Shown: in pieces, positions 5,739 to 8,307 of the stretch | Layout of the letters: every line of letters starts with the position of its first letter | How positions within the stretch are numbered: the first letter of the stretch is position 1 | Source of the DNA: Bacteroidota bacterium | GTDB taxonomy: Bacteria > Bacteroidota > Bacteroidia > Flavobacteriales > Weeksellaceae | Direction of reading: 5' to 3' | DNA: 8,307 bases | Assembly (NCBI GenBank): GCA_023420435.1 | Contig: JAEZWE010000173.1 | Coordinates: forward strand, 1 to 8,307 | Made by a program: the position numbers and the translations under genes | The notes under the pieces: generated by a model | What the model was told of the DNA's origin: nothing | The model's input: the letters and a program-made list of their open reading frames with translations, nothing else | Database searches by the model: none

Positions 5739-7025
5739 ATGGCAGATAATAAAGTTGTATTGAACTATGACGGGAAATCTTTCGAATATCCTATCGTGGA
5801 CAGCACCATTGGTGACAGAGGTATAGACATTTCAAAATTGCGAGACCAAACCGGTCTTATCACCTTAGATTTAGGTTACAAAAATACAGGAGCAACCCTT
5901 AGTGACATTACTTATCTAGACGGAGATTTAGGTGAATTGTTTTACAGAGGTTATCCTATTGAGCAAATTGCTGAAAAATCTAATTTTACAGAAGTAATGT
6001 ATTTATTGCTTCATGGTGAATTACCCAATAAAGATCAGTTCTCAAATTTCGAAAACAATATAAAAAAATATAATTTCGTAGCAGAAGAAATGAAGAAAAT
6101 CATTGATGTTTTTCCTCGCTCCGCTCATCCTATGGGGGTACTTTCTTCTTTAACTTCTGCACTTACAGCTTTTAATCCGAAATCTGTAGATGTTAATTCT
6201 AAAGAAGATTTGGATCACGCAGCGGAATTATTAATTGCAAAATTCTCTCATCTTTGCGCATGGACCTACAGAAAAACACAAGGTTTACCATTAAACCATG
6301 GAGATAATAGCTTGAATTATGTAGAAAATTTCTACAAAATGGCTTTCAGAATGCCAAATCAGGAATTTGAAATGAATCCTGTGGTTGTAGATGCTTTAGA
6401 CAAATTATTAATTCTTCATGCAGATCACGAACAAAACTGCTCTACATCAACCGTAAGAATGGTTGGATCTGCTCATACTGGACTTTTCGCTTCCATTTCT
6501 GCAGGTGTCTCTGCGCTTTGGGGTCCGCTTCACGGAGGTGCAAACCAAGCGGTTATCGAAATGCTGGAAATGATCGAAAAAGATGGTGGAGACGTTGCTA
6601 AGTATGTCGAAAAGGCAAAAAATAAAGACGACAATTTCCGTTTGATGGGATTCGGTCATAGAGTTTACAAAAACTTCGATCCAAGAGCGAAAATTATTAA
6701 AAAAGCGGCAGACGATATTTTAGATGCATTAGGAATTGATGATCCAGCTTTGGATATTGCGATGCAATTGGAAAGAGTAGCTTTGGAGGACGATTATTTC
6801 GTAGAAAGAAAATTGTATCCAAATGTAGATTTCTATTCAGGAATTATTTACAGAGCATTAGGAATCCCTACAGAAATGTTTACCGTAATGTTTGCTTTAG
6901 GAAGACTTCCGGGATGGATTTCTCAATGGAAAGAAATGCGTCTGAAAGGAGATCCAATTGGAAGACCAAGACAGGTTTACCAAGGTGCCGCAAAAAGAGA
7001 TTATGTCTCTATGGAAAACAGATAA
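5739..7025 (+). CDS. gltA: Citrate synthase
   Basis: Condenses acetyl-CoA with oxaloacetate to citrate at entry to the TCA cycle. The 428 residues are almost the same length as E. coli GltA (427), suggesting the hexameric Gram-negative type; NADH sensitivity cannot be judged from this alone. The N-terminal small beta domain (about 1-45) includes LNYDGKSFEYPIVDSTIGD. The catalytic core shows LHADHEQNCSTSTVRMVGS (H227 and H230), the catalytic H265 in WGPLHGGAN, H307 in GFGHRVYKNFDPRAK, and D364 in NVDFYSGIIYRALG, equivalent to E. coli H264, H305 and D362. The end, GRPRQVYQGAAKRDYV, is typical of the family. The ATG at 5739 is preceded by TTTCAAACAAA, with no Shine-Dalgarno. The gene sits 220 bp after eno but is separated by a terminator, so it is probably transcribed independently. 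Confidence 0.98.
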   Translation: MADNKVVLNYDGKSFEYPIVDSTIGDRGIDISKLRDQTGLITLDLGYKNTGATLSDITYLDGDLGELFYRGYPIEQIAEKSNFTEVMYLLLHGELPNKDQFSNFENNIKKYNFVAEEMKKIIDVFPRSAHPMGVLSSLTSALTAFNPKSVDVNSKEDLDHAAELLIAKFSHLCAWTYRKTQGLPLNHGDNSLNYVENFYKMAFRMPNQEFEMNPVVVDALDKLLILHADHEQNCSTSTVRMVGSAHTGLFASISAGVSALWGPLHGGANQAVIEMLEMIEKDGGDVAKYVEKAKNKDDNFRLMGFGHRVYKNFDPRAKIIKKAADDILDALGIDDPALDIAMQLERVALEDDYFVERKLYPNVDFYSGIIYRALGIPTEMFTVMFALGRLPGWISQWKEMRLKGDPIGRPRQVYQGAAKRDYVSMENR

Positions 7026-7044
7026 TATATTTTCTAAATATTTT

Positions 7045-7077
7045 AAAAATCCCTCAAAAATTTTTGAGGGATTTTTT
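7045..7077 (+). terminator. Intrinsic terminator after gltA
   Basis: AAAAATCCCTC (7045-7055) pairs with GAGGGATTTTT (7066-7076), with a central A5T5 that can extend the stem, followed by a T run ending at 7077. It starts 20 bp after the gltA stop. Confidence 0.93.
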
Positions 7078-7124
7078 ATGTTAAATAATATGCATTAAAT
7101 ATTTTCTCTTTACAAGCCTTTTTT

Positions 7125-7132
7125 TATCTTTG
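7125..7132 (+). promoter_or_regulatory. -7 element for the DDAH-family gene
   Basis: TATCTTTG matches TAnnTTTG. The predicted start of transcription is near 7139, leaving only about 10 nt of leader before the ATG at 7149. No clear -33 TTG is visible; the region is T-rich instead. Confidence 0.6.
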
Positions 7133-7148
7133 TGAATCACACAATTTT

Positions 7149-8063
7149 ATGAAACTGAACATCAGAAACGAAACAGGAAAACTAAAATCGGTTGTATTAG
7201 GACAACCTCATTCCATGGGTGCAGATCCTACTTTAGCAGAAAGTTATGATGCGAAATCCTACCATTCCATCAAAAATAATATTTATCCAAAAGAAGCCGA
7301 TATTATTGCTGAAATGGATGCATTTGAAGCGGTTTTAAAAAAATATGATGTTGAAGTTTATCGTCCACACATTATTCAGGATTACAATCAGGTTTTTGCT
7401 CGCGATGTAGCTTTTGTTATCGATGATAAAATGATTATTTCCAATATCATTCAGGATCGGTATGATGAGCAGGATGCTTACCGTAAAATTTTTGCAAGAG
7501 TTGGATGGCGGAAAATTATCAATTTACCGGATACGGCTCATATTGAAGGTGGAGATGTTATTGTGTGGAACGATTTTCTGTTTATCGGAACTTGTTACAG
7601 TGAGGATTACAGAAGTTTTAAAACGGCAAGAACCAATGAATATGCCATTGAAATTCTAAAAGAATATTTTCCTAAAAAAAGAATTATCGACCTCGATTTA
7701 AAGAAAAATGACACAGAGCCTTACAAAGGAATTTTGCATTTAGATTGTACCTTTAATCCTGTAGGAAAAGATAAATGCATCATTTACAAAGGCGGTTTTG
7801 TTGATGAAAGTGATTATCAACTGATTGTGGATATTTTTGGAGAAGAAAACTGTTTTGAAGTTACCGACGAAGAAATGTTCGCTATGAATCCTAATATTTT
7901 CTCCATTTCTCCGGAAATTGTCGTTTCCGACAAAGCTTTTACCAGAATGAATGAACACATGCGAAACGTTTGGGGAATGACGGTGGAGGAAATTCCGTAT
8001 CGTGAAATTTCTAAAATGGGCGGTTTGCTAAGATGTTCCACCATGCCTTTGGTTAGGGAATAA
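7149..8063 (+). CDS. DDAH/arginine deiminase/amidinotransferase superfamily enzyme
   Basis: A 304-residue soluble protein of the guanidino-group-modifying fold, acting through a covalent Cys-amidino intermediate. The expected residues are visible: FARD (83-86), HIEGGD (131-136; Glu and Asp bind the guanidinium), LHLDCTFNPVG with catalytic H197, and GGLLRCSTMPLVR with nucleophile C296 near the C-terminus. The Cys motif resembles that of arginine deiminases more than true amidinotransferases, but the chain is far shorter than classical deiminases (about 400) and closer to dimethylarginine dimethylaminohydrolases. I therefore favour a hydrolase on arginine, methylarginine or a related guanidino compound, with the substrate unresolved. 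It starts at MKLNIRNETGKLKSVVLG; there is no signal peptide. It has its own promoter after the gltA terminator, so it need not be co-regulated with gltA. Its last 247 bp are overlapped antisense by the open cutC frame. Confidence 0.85.
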   Translation: MKLNIRNETGKLKSVVLGQPHSMGADPTLAESYDAKSYHSIKNNIYPKEADIIAEMDAFEAVLKKYDVEVYRPHIIQDYNQVFARDVAFVIDDKMIISNIIQDRYDEQDAYRKIFARVGWRKIINLPDTAHIEGGDVIVWNDFLFIGTCYSEDYRSFKTARTNEYAIEILKEYFPKKRIIDLDLKKNDTEPYKGILHLDCTFNPVGKDKCIIYKGGFVDESDYQLIVDIFGEENCFEVTDEEMFAMNPNIFSISPEIVVSDKAFTRMNEHMRNVWGMTVEEIPYREISKMGGLLRCSTMPLVRE

Positions 8064-8307
8064 TCACAGATTTTTTTAATTTTTTTAATTTCATCGTCGT
8101 TAGCAAAGATTTCGTAATCGGGAATTGCTGAAGAGTGAAATTGCGTTCCCAAAGTGTAATTTTTCAGCTCGGAAATGTTTCCGGAACGAACACCGCCTCC
8201 AATTAAAATGTTAATTTGATCGGAATATTTTTCAATTAAATTTTTCAAATTTTCTTTTCCTTCCATGGCGGAATTTTTACCGCCGGAAGTAAGAACGGTT
8301 GTAAAAC
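7817..8307 (-). CDS. cutC: CutC family protein, C-terminal part; 3' end abnormal or frameshifted
   Basis: This is the C-terminal portion of a CutC TIM-barrel protein, historically called copper homeostasis protein (function disputed); the 5' end lies outside the window. From the right edge the - strand reads FTTVLTSGGKNSAMEGKENL, then INILIGGGVRSGNI and TQFHSSAIPDYE. These match the CutC motifs LTSG, an AGxGVR-like segment and HSSA. The family normally ends about 25-40 residues after HSSA. Here, after DDEIKKIKKICDYS, the frame stays open antisense through the end of the DDAH-family gene to a stop at 7817, adding about 80 residues without CutC character. Two T7 runs (8071-8077, 8080-8086; A7 in the gene) lie exactly at the expected end. 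One extra A would give IKKNL and TGA at 8064-8066, abutting the neighbour's stop; one fewer would stop at 8053. The genuine end is probably near 8064, through a sequencing error or a real indel. Confidence 0.8.
   Translation of the reverse strand, partial: FTTVLTSGGKNSAMEGKENLKNLIEKYSDQINILIGGGVRSGNISELKNYTLGTQFHSSAIPDYEIFANDDEIKKIKKICDYSLTKGMVEHLSKPPILEISRYGISSTVIPQTFRMCSFILVKALSETTISGEMEKILGFIANISSSVTSKQFSSPKISTIS

Noticed and set aside
5536..5763. Small hydrophobic open frame between eno and gltA
   Set aside because: It covers the eno terminator hairpin and runs into the gltA start in another frame. Its Phe/Leu/Ile richness simply reflects T-rich DNA.
7108..7132. E. coli-like -35 (TTTACA) with the -7 of the DDAH-family gene
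   Set aside because: The gap between TTTACA and the -7 element is only about 10 bases, too short for a promoter.
1..8307. CRISPR array, tRNA, insertion sequence, or novel defence or biosynthetic cluster
   Set aside because: No spaced identical repeats, tRNA cloverleaf, transposase, terminal inverted repeats or cluster-type genes were seen; the window is mainly core housekeeping.

Overview
The window looks like a chromosomal housekeeping segment from a flavobacterium, most likely Chryseobacterium or a close relative. The evidence is AT-rich DNA, starts without Shine-Dalgarno sequences but with A-rich leaders, and -7 elements of the Bacteroidetes type TAnnTTTG ahead of several genes. The ribosomal proteins and RNA polymerase alpha also read as Bacteroidetes proteins. 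The genus is an inference from protein flavour; no search was run.

Layout. (1) Positions 1-2669 are the distal part of the alpha ribosomal operon on the + strand: rpsK (S11, lacking only the first base of its ATG), rpsD (S4), rpoA (RNA polymerase alpha) and rplQ (L17 with a long charged tail). It ends at a strong intrinsic terminator at about 2687-2721. The rpsK-rpsD gap holds two blocks of short tandem repeats. (2) Positions 2820-4035 carry two envelope genes that converge on a shared terminator: a + strand outer-membrane beta-barrel protein and a - strand small lipoprotein whose C-terminal part resembles the MliC/lysozyme-inhibitor family. (3) Positions 4226-7025 carry two central-carbon enzymes on the + strand, enolase (eno) and citrate synthase (gltA). 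Each is followed by its own hairpin terminator. (4) Positions 7149-8063 encode a guanidino-group-modifying enzyme of the DDAH/arginine deiminase/amidinotransferase superfamily, with its own -7 element. (5) From the right edge, on the - strand, comes the C-terminal part of cutC. Its reading frame does not stop at the expected end but runs 247 bp antisense into the preceding gene. A single-base change in two adjacent T7 tracts would restore a stop exactly at the gene boundary.

Together the genes cover translation and transcription machinery (S11, S4, alpha, L17), glycolysis and TCA entry (eno, gltA), and a few envelope and accessory functions. I do not see a novel defence, mobile or biosynthetic system here. 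There are no tRNAs, CRISPR arrays, insertion sequences or origins that I can support. The points most worth checking are the cutC 3' end, the tandem repeats inside the ribosomal operon, the MliC-like lipoprotein, and the structured eno-gltA spacer. No gene-free stretch exceeds 300 bases; the longest, 5519-5738, is described below.
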